From NCBI GenBank assembly GCA_963693285.1, contig OY848917.1:34669245-34733244 (forward strand): a stretch of 64,000 bases of DNA, read 5' to 3'. How positions within the stretch are numbered: position 1 is the stretch's first letter; each line of letters opens with the position of its first letter. The position numbers and the translations under genes are program-made. Shown here piece after piece: positions 49,930 to 61,654 of the stretch. A model generated the notes under the pieces. The model saw nothing but the letters and a program-made list of their open reading frames with translations. It searched no databases and was not told the DNA's origin. The stretch is from Xestospongia muta. Lineage: Eukaryota > Porifera > Demospongiae > Haplosclerida > Petrosiidae.

Positions 49930-50707
49930 ACATGTAGCATAGTTAGTAATATCCATTTGATGTATATACATTATGTAGTGCATGATAAATGACTTTTTAA
50001 ACACACCTATAAAACCACCAACATATAAACAGATACTTATAAAGTACTTTATATAATAGAGTACTTATACATGTTATGATAGATACATGTACTTAGAGTA
50101 CTTTATATATCTAGTACACGTATAGTACTGATCTCTCTCTCCTTAGACTAGAGAGTACATTATAACTCAATATTATATAATGACGAGTTAAAGGAAAAGT
50201 AAGCTACATAATATAAAATCAATATATCATAAGTTATTAACAAGATATTATTAAAATGATCCTTATCATATCACTATGAGACATAAGGTAGTAATGTCTA
50301 ATGTAGTATTATGTTCATTGTAATGTATTAATAGAATACACTAATATATCATTGTCAGTTCCTCTCTATTATATTAATATGATAAACTAGTCTAGTATTA
50401 TATTACTAGTAACTATATACTTTATTATCTATAATGGAAATGTTTTTACTTGTAGATATTGACAGTATATGATCTCATACATCAAATGATATGATGACTC
50501 TAACATTAGTACTTGATATTGAGAAGATAATGGACATACTAACTATGAGAATAATAATTACATATAATAATAATTAATAAATTGACTTTTTATGATCAAT
50601 TAATTTCAAACATACCAGTTGATAATAAATTCCTGTAATATTACTAATTAACATATTTGGAGGGGTGGCTTATTGTTAAGAGAGCAAGCAAGTGATATCA
50701 TAAGATA
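49930..50707. repeat. Right arm of the long inverted repeat; likely promoter/5' region
   Basis: Reverse complement of 19,033-19,830 with substitutions and small indels. It ends exactly at the start codon of the ankyrin gene that follows, so it probably contains that gene's promoter and 5' UTR. Its presence next to a truncated start (ATGGCTGGA) at the other arm suggests a dispersed upstream region of one gene family. Confidence 0.85.
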
Positions 50708-51808
50708 ATGGCTGGACCATCTATGAAACTGGTAGGTGACTGCAGTATATATCTATTGTGTTAATAGTATTATATTCCGTGTATTTATCGTATTTAACTT
50801 ATCCTAAAAATGCTAACATCTCCGCACACTAAGCTGGAAAGAGCTTTGACTTTATAGACGTTTCAAAATAACTGTCAGGTACTATTGTCTGCGTTTATTA
50901 GTTTAACTCGAATTCGGTAAAATATTAAAATCACCTTTTTGTCCATACTGAATTTTATTTTTGACAGAAATGGTTCCTTTTCACAAATTAGGTCCCATTT
51001 CCTGATCCTAGTATATGTGACTATAGAGTGATCTAGTAATACAGTCACTAACTTCATTGACTTAGTAGATATACTGTTATATAATGATAGGATGTACTTC
51101 AATGTTAGTATGGTTGAGTTCACAGGTTGACACTATGTATGATACAAGTAATGGTACACTAGTATTGACAGTTAATACATTATGATATTAGGTCTATTAG
51201 TGTAGAGATAATGAGTACTACATGGAGTATTAGATACCTTTAATAGTTACATAGAACAATAGAACAATACTATATAGAAATAGACAGTTAATATGTAGTC
51301 TAAGATATTGTATGACAGGTCATTGAGACACACTTTATATGACACCCAAAGTATTAATTTATGACATAGAAAATAGTCTTAATTAGAATTCCTGACTAAA
51401 CTAATTAATATCATAAATGCTGTTAACTGTACAGTATTTAATTATTGTCACTATATAACTGTCTACATAATGTTATATGATGTTCAAGTAAACTTGTATT
51501 ATGTTAGTACATGTTATTATCAGTTAAATATTAGTAGATAAACCAGGAGTAGACTATGAGTAAAATACATGTACATTATATACATGGATACATGTATTGA
51601 TTACATATCATCAATGTCGTCTAGTAATATATATCTCTAATATAGTTCTAAAATATACTACTAGCAGTTATTTTATGTATAATATGTTTCTCCCTTTTTA
51701 TATCAGGAGTGGTCTCTTTATTTTGCAGCTCGTACTGGTAATGTTAATGTAATAAAGAGGGCCATAGAAGATGGGTCAGTTCAAGTTAATGCTATAGATG
51801 TAGATCAC
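50708..51808 (+). CDS. First two exons of an ankyrin-repeat gene
   Basis: Exon 1 (50,708-50,731) encodes MAGPSMKL and ends at a GTAGGT donor, phase 0. Exon 2 (51,707-51,808, 102 bp) follows acceptor tttatatcag and ends at GTAAGT. It reads EWSLYFAARTGNVNVIKRAI then EDGSVQVNAIDVDH. The W.LYFAARTGNVNVIK..I pattern is a first ankyrin repeat and 34 codons is the expected single-repeat length. Phases match. I chose this ATG because it is in frame, directly precedes a donor, and lies at the edge of the duplicated upstream region. No third exon is found: about 700 bp later lies the recombinase pseudogene, so the gene may be truncated by insertions. Confidence 0.72.
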
Positions 51809-52542
51809 GTAAGTACACATCATACACATAATACCCGCTTCCTTATAGGAAATGTTTAAATAATAACATCAAACTATATATAAACTATTAATAATCAGTG
51901 CACAATTCATATGTATGTGTCCATGAGAATACATCCATAAGCCTTTTACTTGTAACATTAAATCAATAACTATTGCTATTACATACTTGAATGACTGAGT
52001 CTACTATTACAAGTTTTATCCACTTCATACAGTGGCCACTCTATTAAGTTACCATTATTCTGACTACTAAGAAATTAGAGATGAATTTGTTAAGCTCTAG
52101 AGCTTTGTACTGCTTTTGAATATTACAATTTTAGAGTTACATTAGACAAAAAAATTTGTTAGAAATCAGTTAGAGAAATAAAAATGTCAACAAGCTTCAT
52201 TGAAACCATTAGTAGTATATGCTAAGTACAATGTACTTGTAGTTATTTGTTCTAATTTCTGATGTCATGATATCTTTCTATAAATAATGGTGTCTGATAC
52301 ATGGAGATTCCATTATAGAGAAAACCTAGCATATTGTGAATGTCAGTTTTAAGTGGTATTCATAATGTAATTTAAACCAAATTTTAAATATTGTTATTGT
52401 GGATGGATCCAGGCCTTAGTGACCATGAGCAGTTTAGATAAGAGCACATGCTGTACTCACTAGGTAAGCTATTAGCTTTATCTTCTGTTTCCCTTCTTAC
52501 GCTAACCATGCGGACCATTAATGATTAGGCTTTGATTCTATT
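51809..52542. other. Intron or intergenic, no exon seen
   Basis: No further ankyrin exon recognised before the recombinase relic. Sequence from about 52,395 may already belong to the recombinase element. Confidence 0.45.
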
Positions 52543-52913
52543 CACAAAAGAGCAAGTCGAGTTCTTAAAAATCTGGATAACACTCACCAAGAAACATGTT
52601 GAGATCCCCCCTTCATCACCCAACCTCACCTCCCTATATTAGCAGAAATCCTTTTGGGCATGTACAGGACTATGGCAGGAAGGGTCAATAAAGACACAGT
52701 CATGCTATAGGCAGCATTTTCAATCTCCTTTTTAGGGTGGGGGAAATCATAGTGCCCACATGGTCTGGATTTCAACCCCATGTACACCTTGTATGGGAAG
52801 ACATTAATATTGATAGTGTAGATAAGCCATAAATATTTAGGGCCATTTCAAAGTCTCTAAATATGATCAATTTTGGAATGGCATAGATATATTCCTGGGT
52901 TCACTGAAAACAG
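52543..52913 (+). pseudogene. Tyrosine recombinase, N-terminal/core part, split by insertions
   Basis: Plus-strand relic of a tyrosine (lambda-integrase-type) recombinase of the kind carried by DIRS/Ngaro-like elements and widespread in early animals. Visible: PHLPILAEILLGMY and AAFSISFLGWGK (about 52,630-52,745), where the first catalytic Arg of the usual FLRxGE motif is replaced. LVWEDINIDSVDKP-like pieces appear in shifted frames, then SKYDQFWNGIDIFLGSLKTA (about 52,850-52,913). The homology stops at the MITE edge at 52,914 and resumes at 61,655. Stops and frameshifts are present. Confidence 0.72.
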
Positions 52914-53236
52914 CATTTTGTCATTTTAACTAAGGTCTTTGTTACCACAGTTTCATTAATATAATGTAAACCCATTCTAAGTTGCAACAATGCCAAAACC
53001 AGCATAGCTTAGCATGCAGTAAACCAACTAGTTGTATCTACAACCACATTACTTTTACACCCACGTTACTATAGTAATTGATCATGGCTTCAATTGAAGC
53101 TATAAGCAGATACTATTTCAACTGATACTGATCCAGTTAGTTAAGGTGAAGTAGTATCTACTGCTCCCTCACAGTTCAGTTGTAGGACATAAACTACAAA
53201 GAGTACTTTTTGGCTTCTAATTGGCTTTATACATAC
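52914..53236. mobile_element. MITE, left part (TIR ~100 bp)
   Basis: Starts cattttgtcattttaactaa. The first ~105 bp align in reverse complement with 61,557-61,654 (shared blocks cattttgtcattt, ttaccac/gtaccat, tcattaatat, gccaaaa). With the LTR element removed, the insertion is about 420 bp with long terminal inverted repeats and no coding capacity. No clear target-site duplication. Confidence 0.8.
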
Positions 53237-53374
53237 TGTAATATATAGCTTTATACAATAACCAACAAGAACTGACTTAACTCAAAAAAAACTGAACTAC
53301 ACAACTCATGTCTAAATATATATATATACATACATAACCGGAAATAGTACGTGAATATATGTATGTACACCACA
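53237..53374 (-). repeat. 3' LTR of the outer retrotransposon
   Basis: 138 bp, tgtaatatatagctttatac ... gtacaccaca. Matches 61,417-61,551. Flanked outside by CATAC (53,232-53,236). The adjacent inner sequence in element orientation (agagggtgagatg) is a plausible polypurine tract. Confidence 0.93.
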
Positions 53375-53559
53375 TCTCACCCTCTAGTCAATAACATACA
53401 CAGGTCACCATGTTACATAACCTAGTCTTTCTGGAGGTTTAGAAGTGCGACCATTGCAAGTATAAGTACTAAGAGAATCACCAGGTCTAATCGTAGTATT
53501 GGTACTCCGTTCATTATTGGTATCTTTACAGGTATCATTTGCTCCGATGTTTGTAAATC

Positions 53560-56466
53560 CTCTGGTATTACTCATAACTGACATCTATTTCTCCTAAGTT
53601 CTCTACCATTTCAGTTTTAACTCTATATGACCTAGTTGCTTGCTGTACTATTTGTCTTGATTGTTGTTGATCATGTATCCAAATTTGCTCTCCTGGATGT
53701 AATACTGGTTTTTCTCTCACATCGTGGTGTTGATCATAATAATACTTCTGTTTCTTCTTGACCTTCCTATCTTTTCCTCTTACAATGTAAGTATCTGGTA
53801 GCTTAGGTCTTAGCTCTTCTTTTGAAACAGGAAGTAATGATCTGATGTTTCTTGACATCAAAAGTTGAGCTGGACTATATCCAACTTTAATAGGGTGGAT
53901 AGGTAAGACATTAGTGCTAAGTATGGATCATCCTCTTTCCTTCATAACTGCTTCACTACCTGTACTGCCCTCTCTGCTTCTCCATTGGCTTGTGGATATC
54001 CTGGACTACTGGTACAATGTTGGAAGCCATACAATTTTGCAAACTGAGCAAATGTAAATGATGAATATTGAGGCCATTATCCAAAATAACAAGTTGTGGT
54101 ATTCCATGTCTGGCAAATATCTTTTTCAATTCTAAAATAACACTTTCTGACTTAACTGACGATAGTTCTGCGACTTCTATAAAATGTGAGTAATAATCTA
54201 TTATGAGTAAATATGTAGAATGTTTCCAAACAAATAAATCTGTACCAACTTTTTGCCATGACAACTCTGGAAGTGAGGATGGTAACAACGGTTCCACTCT
54301 TGCTTTTTGGTATTGGCAACATCTCTTACACTTGTGAATTTTCTCTTTGATCTGTGAGGTCATTCCTGGCCACCATATTACTCTTCTGGCCCCTTCCTTG
54401 CATTTGATCATACCTTGATGGCCTGAATGTATCTGTTGCAGAACTTGCTGTAGACTAGATGGTATCAATATACTGCTTCCCCTCATCAACAGGTCATCTT
54501 TTACTGATATGTCATTGAACATTTGCTTGTAACCTTCCATTTTCACAGCACTGCCTGACCTTCTCTAACACACTATCTGATGCTTGATTTGTTTGTCTAT
54601 TGCTGGTAAAAAACTAACAGTTAAAATAACAAATGCTTCTACTTCCTTCTGAAAGGTCATTTCATCTTCAATTGATTGAGATGGCGATCATGAGAGATGG
54701 TCTGGTGTGTTCAATAACCTGCCAGCAGCATGCCTAACAGAAAAAAAAATCTCATTAATCTTAATCTAAATCTTTGTACTCTAAAAGGTAACTTATAAAT
54801 TCTTTGATGAAAGCAGGGGAACCAGTGGTTGGTGGTCTGTTTCTACCTTGAAGTGGTTCCTAGTCAAAAATAATCACTTAGATGTTCACATGCCCATGTT
54901 ACTACCAAGGCTTTTTTTCAATTTGGGCATAGTGCTTTTTTGTTAGAGATTTGTTAGAGATCTTGTTTTCTGTTAGAGATCTGAATATATATGCAATTGG
55001 AAGCCAATCTCCATTTGATTGTTGTTGGCAAAGAACTCCACCTAATCCATAAGGCGACACATCAGCTGAAACAATCGTGGGGTATCCTGGCTCATATCAA
55101 GCTAATAGGCAGTTAGAATCCAGTTTCTTCTTTAGCTCTTCAAAACACCCTTGTTGGCAAGATCCCCAATACCATTGGTTTGTTTTCTTTAGCAACTCTC
55201 TGAGGACTGTGGACTTTGATGCTAGACGAGGAAGAAATTTACTCAATTGATTGATCATACCAAGGAAGCGTCTTAATTCCGAGATGTTGGTAGGTACTGT
55301 TAAACTTCTTATTGCTTGCACCTTCTTCACATTATTCAGATTAATATCCCCTTGTCGCTCATTATATGTCCTAAAAACTTGATATTACTGGTGAAATATT
55401 TACATTTGTCATAATTTAAGGTTAAACCTTCTTTCCTCAGCTTCTCTAAAACTGTAGCTAACCTCATTTGATGTTCTTCTGGGTTTCTTCCATGGACTAG
55501 AACATCGTCCATGAGACAAAGTACACCTTTCGCAACCTTTTAGAATCTCTTGCATTCTTTTTTGGAAATGTTCTGGAGCTGATGTTATTCCAAATGGTAA
55601 ATTGTTTGAAATGAAACGGCCAAATGGTGTAATAAACGTAGTTAATTTTGCAGAATCTTTAGATAAAGGGATTTCCCCAAATCCTACATTAGCATCTAAC
55701 TTGGAAAAAATCTTGGCATCTCCTAGTTGAGCTATAACGTGATCCACCAACGGTAGAACATATCTTTCTTGTTTTACTGCTCTATTTAAAGGTATTAAGT
55801 CAACACATATCCTGATTCTGTTGTTTTCTTTAGGTACAACAATAATACCAACGCACCAATCAGTGGATTTTTCTATTCTTGAGATTACGCCTAATTTCTC
55901 CATCCTTTCTAACTCATCTTTGACTTTGGAGAGTAGTGGAATTGGTATCCTCCTTGGTGAGTGTAGCGAATATGGTCTGGCATCTTCTGTTATACGAATA
56001 ATATGTACCCCTTTTAGCTTTCCTAATCCTTTAAATAACTCAGGAAATTGTGCTGTAATATCCTCTGTTGTTCTTACTAAATCAAGTTTTGTTACCAAAT
56101 TTAGACCTTCAATTGCTGGGCGTCCTCTCAAGGGATGTAACATATTCTTGACAACATAAACAGTTTCCTCCACTTCATCTTGCTTCACTATGGTTGCAGT
56201 AAATTCCCCTAACACTGGTAACTTACTTCTGTCTGCTCCTTGTAACATTCAAGAAGACTCACGTAGAGCCCCATCTCTTGACCAACTATAGTCCTTGTCA
56301 GAGTTTACAGTAACATAGGCTCCTGTATGAATCTTAAATGAAATGTCATGTCTGTCCATTCATCTTCAAGGTTGTAGTCTATGGTTGATTGTTAGTTCCT
56401 TTGATACATCCTAAGATCATTCCTTCCTCTTGAAAGGCTTCCACTGCTCTAACAGATTGACATACT
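53560..56466 (-). pseudogene. Outer element pol: protease, RT, RNase H, integrase (broken)
   Basis: Order in element direction: protease region (MNGQT, about 56,370; poorly preserved); KNMLHPLRGRPAIEGLNLV (about 56,110); RT from about 55,980, with RRIPIPLLSKVKDELERMEK, GVISRIEKSTDWCVGIIVVP, FSKLDANVGFGEIPL and an active-site block with MDD at about 55,510; RT thumb VPTNISELRRFLGMINQLSK (55,300); RNase H start IVSADVSPYGLGGVLCQQ (about 55,060); integrase from 54,546, with zinc-binding HSGHQGMIKC...CKRCCQYQ, GTDLFVWKHSTYLLIIDYYS (first Asp) and VILDNG (second Asp); the third acidic residue falls after a frameshift near 53,980; and a C-terminal part 53,861-53,568 (LHPGEQIWIHDQQQS). Several frameshifts and stops make it inactive. 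Confidence 0.88.
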
Positions 56467-56681
56467 TTTAGTTAGCTATATAAAGTCTCAATAGCAAAAT
56501 CAATGAATAACCAATATACAATGAACAGTAACAACAACAACGGTTCAAAATCTGAGAAACTACTGAGACAAGGCAACAATGATCGAGGGTATGATACTTC
56601 TGAGTAGGACAGGAGACAGAGTAGTCTAACCGGGAAAATACGGAAATTTCAACTAGGATAGTGCGTAGACGTACCACTACA
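56467..56681 (-). repeat. 3' LTR of the inner retrotransposon
   Basis: 215 bp, tttagttagctatataaagt ... taccactaca, matching 60,406-60,620 (also 215 bp) with roughly 20 differences. The inner neighbour in element orientation is a G-run (ggggggga), a polypurine tract. Confidence 0.92.
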
Positions 56682-56746
56682 GTACTCCCCCCCAATGAGG
56701 AAAGGAACGATCACATGTCCAGTCTTTTGGGGAACCTAATGTGGCG

Positions 56747-56885
56747 CCCACAGCGAGTAACCCTAGAGGGGGAGGAAGGGGTAACAGAGGATGCAGGGAT
56801 AGGTATGCCCACAGCGAGTAACCCTAGAGGTGGAGGAAGGGGTAACAGAGGATGCGGGGATAGGTATAGAGGGGTTTGGCAAAAT
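56747..56885. repeat. 71-bp tandem duplication in the inner element
   Basis: cccacagcgagtaaccctag recurs at 56,747 and 56,818. The region is GC- and G-rich between pol and the 3' LTR. Confidence 0.9.
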
Positions 56886-59640
56886 CAAGTAGTCGACTGT
56901 CATCGGGATTCGTATGGTCAAGGTATGCTGGTTTCAATCGATCAATGGAAACAACTTCATTCTTTCCTTTAACTGCAATGGTGAAATGCTTGTCAGTGCG
57001 CTTGAGAATTTTATATGGCCCATCGTAAGGTGGTTGTAAAGGCTTGCGTACAACATCATGGTGTAGAAATACATGACTTGATGTCTTGAGGCCTTTCTGA
57101 ACAAACACTCTCTGGTTGTGTGGACGAGGCGAATTTGCTTTGAGATCTTGGAAAAATGTCTTTGAGTTTGACGACATAGTTGGCAGGGTCATTTGTGATG
57201 GAAGTGTTAGTTAAAGAAGCAAAAAATGCTCCTGGAATGCAAAGAGTTGTTCCATACACCAGTACTGCTGTACAAGCACCAATGTCTTCCTTGAGGGCAG
57301 TACGCACATCGAGTAGAATGAGAGGTAGCGAGTCAACCCAGTTAGCAGACAAATCTGTACGGAGGGATGATTTCAGTTGTCGATGAAACTTCTCTACCAA
57401 ACCATTTGCTCATGGATGATAGGCAGTAGTGCAAATATGAGTGGATCCTAACACTTGCATCAATTCTTTCCATAACATGGACTCAAACTGTCTACCACGA
57501 TCTGTGGTGACCTTTGAAGGAATGCCAAAGCGGGAAATCCAGTGTGTGACAAAGCTCTGGCAACAGTATTCGCAAGCATTTCTGGCAGTGGACCTGCCTC
57601 AGGCCAACGTGTGAAACAGTCTACAATGGTCAATAAATATGAGTATCCTTTGCAAATGGGTAGTGGACAAACGAGATCAATATGAACATGGTCAAAACAG
57701 ATGTCTGGAGGGAGGAAAGAGGCTGGAGGTGAGACTGTGTGTCGATGAATTTTTGATTATTGACAATGTTAGCAGCCTTGAGTCCATGCACGGACATCTG
57801 AGTTGATGTTAGGCCAGACATATCGAGCAGTAATTACGCGTTGAGTTGCCTGAATTCCATGGTGAGATAGAGAATGTTGAATATGTTATGTCGAAATGGA
57901 AATGGGAGGAATGGGCAGGGTACTCCAGTTGAAATGTCACAAATGATGGAAATGTTGGAGGATGGTATCGGAATTAGTTCAAGTTTCAAGGAGGATTCTG
58001 ATGTTTGGGATTTTGCCAGTATAGGGTCACTCTTCTGAGCTTCCGTGATCTCTTTGGAATCAATATTAGGGAGCTGAAAGAGAGAAGTGGCATTTATGTC
58101 AATCCACAAAAGAGCATCTGCTACACTGTTGTGGGAGCCTTTGATATAGCGGATGTCAGTAGTAAATTGGGAAATGAATCCAAGGTGATGAATCTGGCAT
58201 GGTGACTGATGATCAGAAACAGATGGTAGGGCATATCTTAATGGTCTGTGATCTGTGAAAATATGTAAGGTTCGACCTTCCACAAAATGGAGAAAATTTT
58301 TAATGGCTAAGTAGATAGACAAAAGTTTACAATCAAAAGTGCTGTACTTCTGCTCGGCTGATTGGAGTTTTCTGGAGAAGTAAGCAATGGGTTGCCAATG
58401 TTGTTCTATTTTCTGTTGTAATACTGCTCCAACTGCTGTGTCTGAGGCATTGGTGATAATAAAGCTCCAGATTTAGGACAGAACAGGAGAGTGGTATTCG
58501 CTAAAGCTTCCTTAATAGTCTGGAATGCTTTGGTAGTCTATTCACTCCATTGTAGTTCTTTGTGTGAGCTGGAAATTGTTGATAGTAAGTCATTGAGAGG
58601 TTGGAGTAGTTGGGCACAAACCGGAATAAACCTATGATAGAAATTAATGAGGCCTAAGAAATCTTTAACTGTTGTTTAGTGGTGGGTAGAGGAAAACGTT
58701 GGATTACTTCGACCTTCTCTTGTAATGGGCGAACTCTATTAGCATTAATGAGGTGGCCAAGGAATTTCAATTGGTGCACACCAAATTTACATTTGGTTGG
58801 GTTGATGATGATGCCATACTCCTTGAAACGTTCAAGTACGAATCGGAGATGGGACAAATGTTCTGTGGGTGTAGCACTTGCAATGAAGACATCATCAATG
58901 TAGGCACAACAGAATGAGAAATTGTGGAGTACTTTATCGATAAAGAGTTGAAATGTCTAAGTGGCGTTGTGAAGGCCGAATGGCATACGAACGAACTCAA
59001 AAAGGCCAAATGGAGTAGTAATGGCTGTTTTTGGAATATCAGATGGTTCCAGTGGTATTTGATGGTAAGCCCTGACCAGGTCAATCTTAGAGAAAATAGT
59101 AGAGCCCCGTAGAGATGTTGCGAAATCCTGTATATGAAGAATGGGGTAATGGTCAGGAACGGTAACTGAGTTCAGAGCCTGATAATCTCCACATGGTCTC
59201 CAATCTCCAGATTTCTTTGGGACCATGTGTAATGGAGATGACCAGGGACTTGATGACGGACGTATGAGGCCGAGGTCCATCATATAATCAAATTCAGATT
59301 GGACAACATTCAGACATTCGGGTGATTGACACCGAGTACGGGCATGTAATGGTGGTCCAATTGTAACGATATGATGCATTATGTCATGTTTCAGGATTTG
59401 TTGGTGAGTGAATGGCTAAACCACAGTTGGAAAATCATGGAGAATTTTGTCATACAATGAAGTAGGTGTCTTGGGCAGAAGGGTGGCTCTAATGGAGAGT
59501 TCGTTTGACGCAATTCCTTGGACACATAGATTGGTCACTGTGTCAATCAAACGTTTGTGTCCCATATTCACCAGGAGACCATAATGCTGTAAGAAATCTG
59601 CACCCATAATTGGAGTTTTAACCTTTGTGATGACAAACTA
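56824..59640 (-). pseudogene. Inner element pol: protease, RT, RNase H, integrase (broken)
   Basis: In element direction: protease tail MGADFLQHYGLLVNMGHKRL (59,607); RT from 59,379, with [46 protein letters not shown] and [13 protein letters not shown]; a frameshift, then an active site of YIDDVFIAS type (about 58,880); FKEYGIIINPTKCKFGVHQL; RNase H with LHIFTDHRPLRYAL (about 58,260) and HNSVADAL; integrase pieces between 57,830 and 57,200 (CDWSTRWPEA-type region poorly preserved; FHRQLKSSLR at 57,390); and the C-terminal segment KPLQPPYDGPYKILKRTDKH then VSIDRLKPAYL (57,000-56,900). Frameshifts separate most pieces. It resembles the Ty3-like elements with a Cys-poor gag common in invertebrates. 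Confidence 0.88.
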
Positions 59641-60383
59641 GTGACAGGCCTGGATGTTTCCCTTCTGAGAGCAAGGCGGTTTGTACTTTTTGGCTGCCTT
59701 TCCAAACTTCTGATGATACCAGCACAAATCTGAATTGGGGGTGAAAGGAGATGAATGGGCTTGAGCTGGACTGCCTGCTTGTGTACGGGAAGTACTGTGG
59801 TGAGGCTTGAGATGTTGTTTAACTTGTGCAATTTCCGCTTTCAGTTCACTAATCTCAGCAACCAGTGAGTCGGAGGATGAAACAGTAGCTACTGTGGGTG
59901 TGGCCACTTTCATCATCTTGTTTGCCAAGGTAGCTAATTCCTATAAACGTATTGCCTCGGCAGTTGATGCCAAAACTAGCCTGACGTTTGTAGGGAGGCG
60001 TTGGAGGTATAGTTTACGCATAAATGATGGGTCAAATCCAGTGGCTTTATCACCCAAGAGCTGCTGCATGTGTCGGAGAAGTTGGGTCAGCTTGCAATCT
60101 CCCAATTCTTCAGTGTTGAAGAGTTGTTGTAAATGACGTTGTTCTGATGCTGCTGTTCTCTAAACTAAGGCATCTTTCAAGGCTTTAAAGGGCTCGTCCT
60201 CGGGAGGTGAAAGGATGAAATCACGTACCTTGGTGGTGTATTCAAGGGAGAGAGTAGCTATGACGTGGTCGAACTTGGTCTTTGAGACAGTAATGTTTCG
60301 TGCACCTCAACCTGGGCAAACCAAAGAAGAAGATCGGTAGGCCTGAAAGCCGGGATCTTTACACTGACAGCATTAGTAGCCAT
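59600..60383 (-). pseudogene. Inner element gag (broken)
   Basis: Starts at ATG 60,383 just after the primer-binding site: MATNAVSVKIPAFRPTDLLL then WFAQVE, the typical start of this gag family. Further on, a leucine-rich stretch (about 60,060-60,130) and, at 59,928-59,638, a coiled-coil-like LVAEISELKAEIAQVKQHL followed by the knuckle-like CWYHQKFGKAAKKYKPPCS. At least two frame changes. Confidence 0.82.
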
Positions 60384-60405
60384 TGTTCTTAGTTGAAGTC
60401 ACCAA

Positions 60406-60620
60406 TTTAGTTAGCTATATAAAGTCTCGATAACAAAATCAATGAATAACCAATATACAATGAACAGTAAACAACAACAACGGTTCAAAATCTGAGAAAC
60501 AACTCAAACAAGACAACAGTGATCGAGGGTATTATACTTCTGAGTAGGACATGAGACGGAATAGTCTAACCGGAAAATACGGAAATTTCAACTAGGATAG
60601 TGCATAGGTGTACCACTACA
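60406..60620 (-). repeat. 5' LTR of the inner retrotransposon
   Basis: 215 bp; partner of 56,467-56,681. Starts tttagttagctatataaagt and ends taccactaca on the plus strand. Confidence 0.92.
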
Positions 60621-61400
60621 TACTCTTTTAAAATAACCTCTCTTACCACATTTGTGGCATCTGGTTTCATTAGCTGGGCAGCTGGTCCTGCCATGAGGAG
60701 GAGCTTTCCCACATCTTGTACAAACATTCCTCCTTGAGGGTTGTGCTTTGTGGTCTCTGAGATGGTGAATGTGGTCTCTGGGGTCTGCCTATAGGTAACC
60801 TTTCTCCTCCCTGCCAGTCTGTCTCTTGTTTAATCAATTGCACTTGTTTGGCTTTCTCTTCTCTGATGTCTCTCTGTTCTTGCTTCACTTGTTCACTTTG
60901 CCTCACCATCTTACTTGCTTTTTCTAATGTTAAATCATCGTCCAGTTGCATCTGTTCTGAAAGAACTGTGTCCTTTATTCTGACTACAGTTCAATCTCTT
61001 ATCATACTGTCATGTGGATTACCAAACATACAGTTCTCTGCTAAACTGTATAGAGATGTTATAAAAGTGTCCACAGACTCCTCATTTTCTTGTTTGCGAG
61101 CATTAAAGTTTGCCTTTTGATAAATTATGTTCTTTCTCTTCATGAAGTAAGACTCAAACTTGTCCTTCATGACAGAGTACTTCTTGCTATCCTCTTTGGT
61201 TAGGTTGAAGGAGAGAATAATATCTTCAGCCTCATCCCCCATCGCATGCATGAGTGTGCTAACTTGAATATATTCAGGTTTCTCGTCTAGACCAGTAGCT
61301 TGACGAAATCTTTCGAAACATCTGATCCACTGACTCCATTCTTCAGGGCAACTAAAGTTAAAACTCTCTGGTGGTGCAAACTGGTCAATGTGGACATTCT
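60621..61400 (-). pseudogene. Outer element gag with zinc knuckles (broken)
   Basis: In element direction: HIDQFAPPESFNF and EEWSQWIRCFERFRQATGLD (61,390-61,270); MHAMGDEAEDIILSFNLTKE (61,251 on); KNIIYQKANFNARKQENEES; SLYSLAENCMFGNP; then an in-frame TGA at 60,990. TVVRIKDTVLSEQMQLDDDL and ASKMVRQSEQVKQEQ continue in frame, and CHKCGKRGYFKR is a CCHC knuckle with Tyr in place of His. This is the retropepsin-type Ty3 gag common in animals. It is interrupted by the inner element. Confidence 0.87.
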
Positions 61401-61416
61401 TTAACTCCTGACACCA

Positions 61417-61551
61417 TGTAATATATACCTTTATACAACAACCAACAAGAACTGTCTTAGCTCAAAAAAAATGAACTACACAACTCATGTCTAAATATAT
61501 ATATACATACATAACCGGAAATAGTACATGAATATATATATGTACACCACA
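61417..61551 (-). repeat. 5' LTR of the outer retrotransposon
   Basis: 135 bp; partner of 53,237-53,374; TG...CA ends in element orientation (tgtggtgtac ... atattaca-type). Flanked by CATAC at 61,552. Confidence 0.93.
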
Positions 61552-61556
61552 CATAC

Positions 61557-61654
61557 TTAGCTACACCAGTTTGGCTTTGTGATAACTCAATATTGGGCTC
61601 ACATCATATTAATGAGATTATGGTACCGAAGGCAATGGTTGAAATGACAAAATG
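61557..61654. mobile_element. MITE, right terminal inverted repeat
   Basis: Reverse complement of the first ~100 bp of 52,914-53,236; ends gaaatgacaaaatg. The outer LTR element inserted at its inner boundary. Confidence 0.8.

Larger units (their letters stand above)
56467..60620 (-). mobile_element. Inner Ty3-type LTR retrotransposon (4.15 kb) nested in the outer one
   Basis: Two 215-bp LTRs flank gag and pol on the minus strand. The flanks TACT (56,463-56,466) and TACT (60,621-60,624) form a 4-bp target-site duplication. The primer-binding-site-like sequence TTGGTGACTTCAACTAAG follows the 5' LTR. The insertion splits the second zinc knuckle of the outer element: the knuckle ends ...GYFKRV at 60,621 and its last Cys is encoded at about 56,460. 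LTRs differ at about a tenth of positions, so the insertion is not recent. Confidence 0.93.
53237..61551 (-). mobile_element. Outer Ty3-type LTR retrotransposon (8.3 kb with nested insert)
   Basis: Bounded by two ~136-bp LTRs and by identical 5-bp flanks CATAC (53,232-53,236 and 61,552-61,556), a classic target-site duplication. Without the inner element it is about 4.15 kb. Element orientation is minus: the 5' LTR is at 61,417-61,551, followed by a primer-binding-site-like TGGTGTCAGGAGTTAAAG, then gag, protease, RT, RNase H and integrase, in Ty3 order. Interrupted at 56,467-60,620 by a second retrotransposon. It lies in the right TIR of the MITE. Confidence 0.92.

Noticed and set aside
19033..50707. 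A single 31-kb transposon bounded by the inverted repeat
   Set aside because: No TSD, no coherent gene set between the arms, and the right arm behaves as the 5' region of an ankyrin gene. A dispersed repeat or rearrangement is simpler.
57180..60136. Plus-strand ORFs inside the retrotransposons
   Set aside because: Antisense shadows of the minus-strand gag-pol reading frames.
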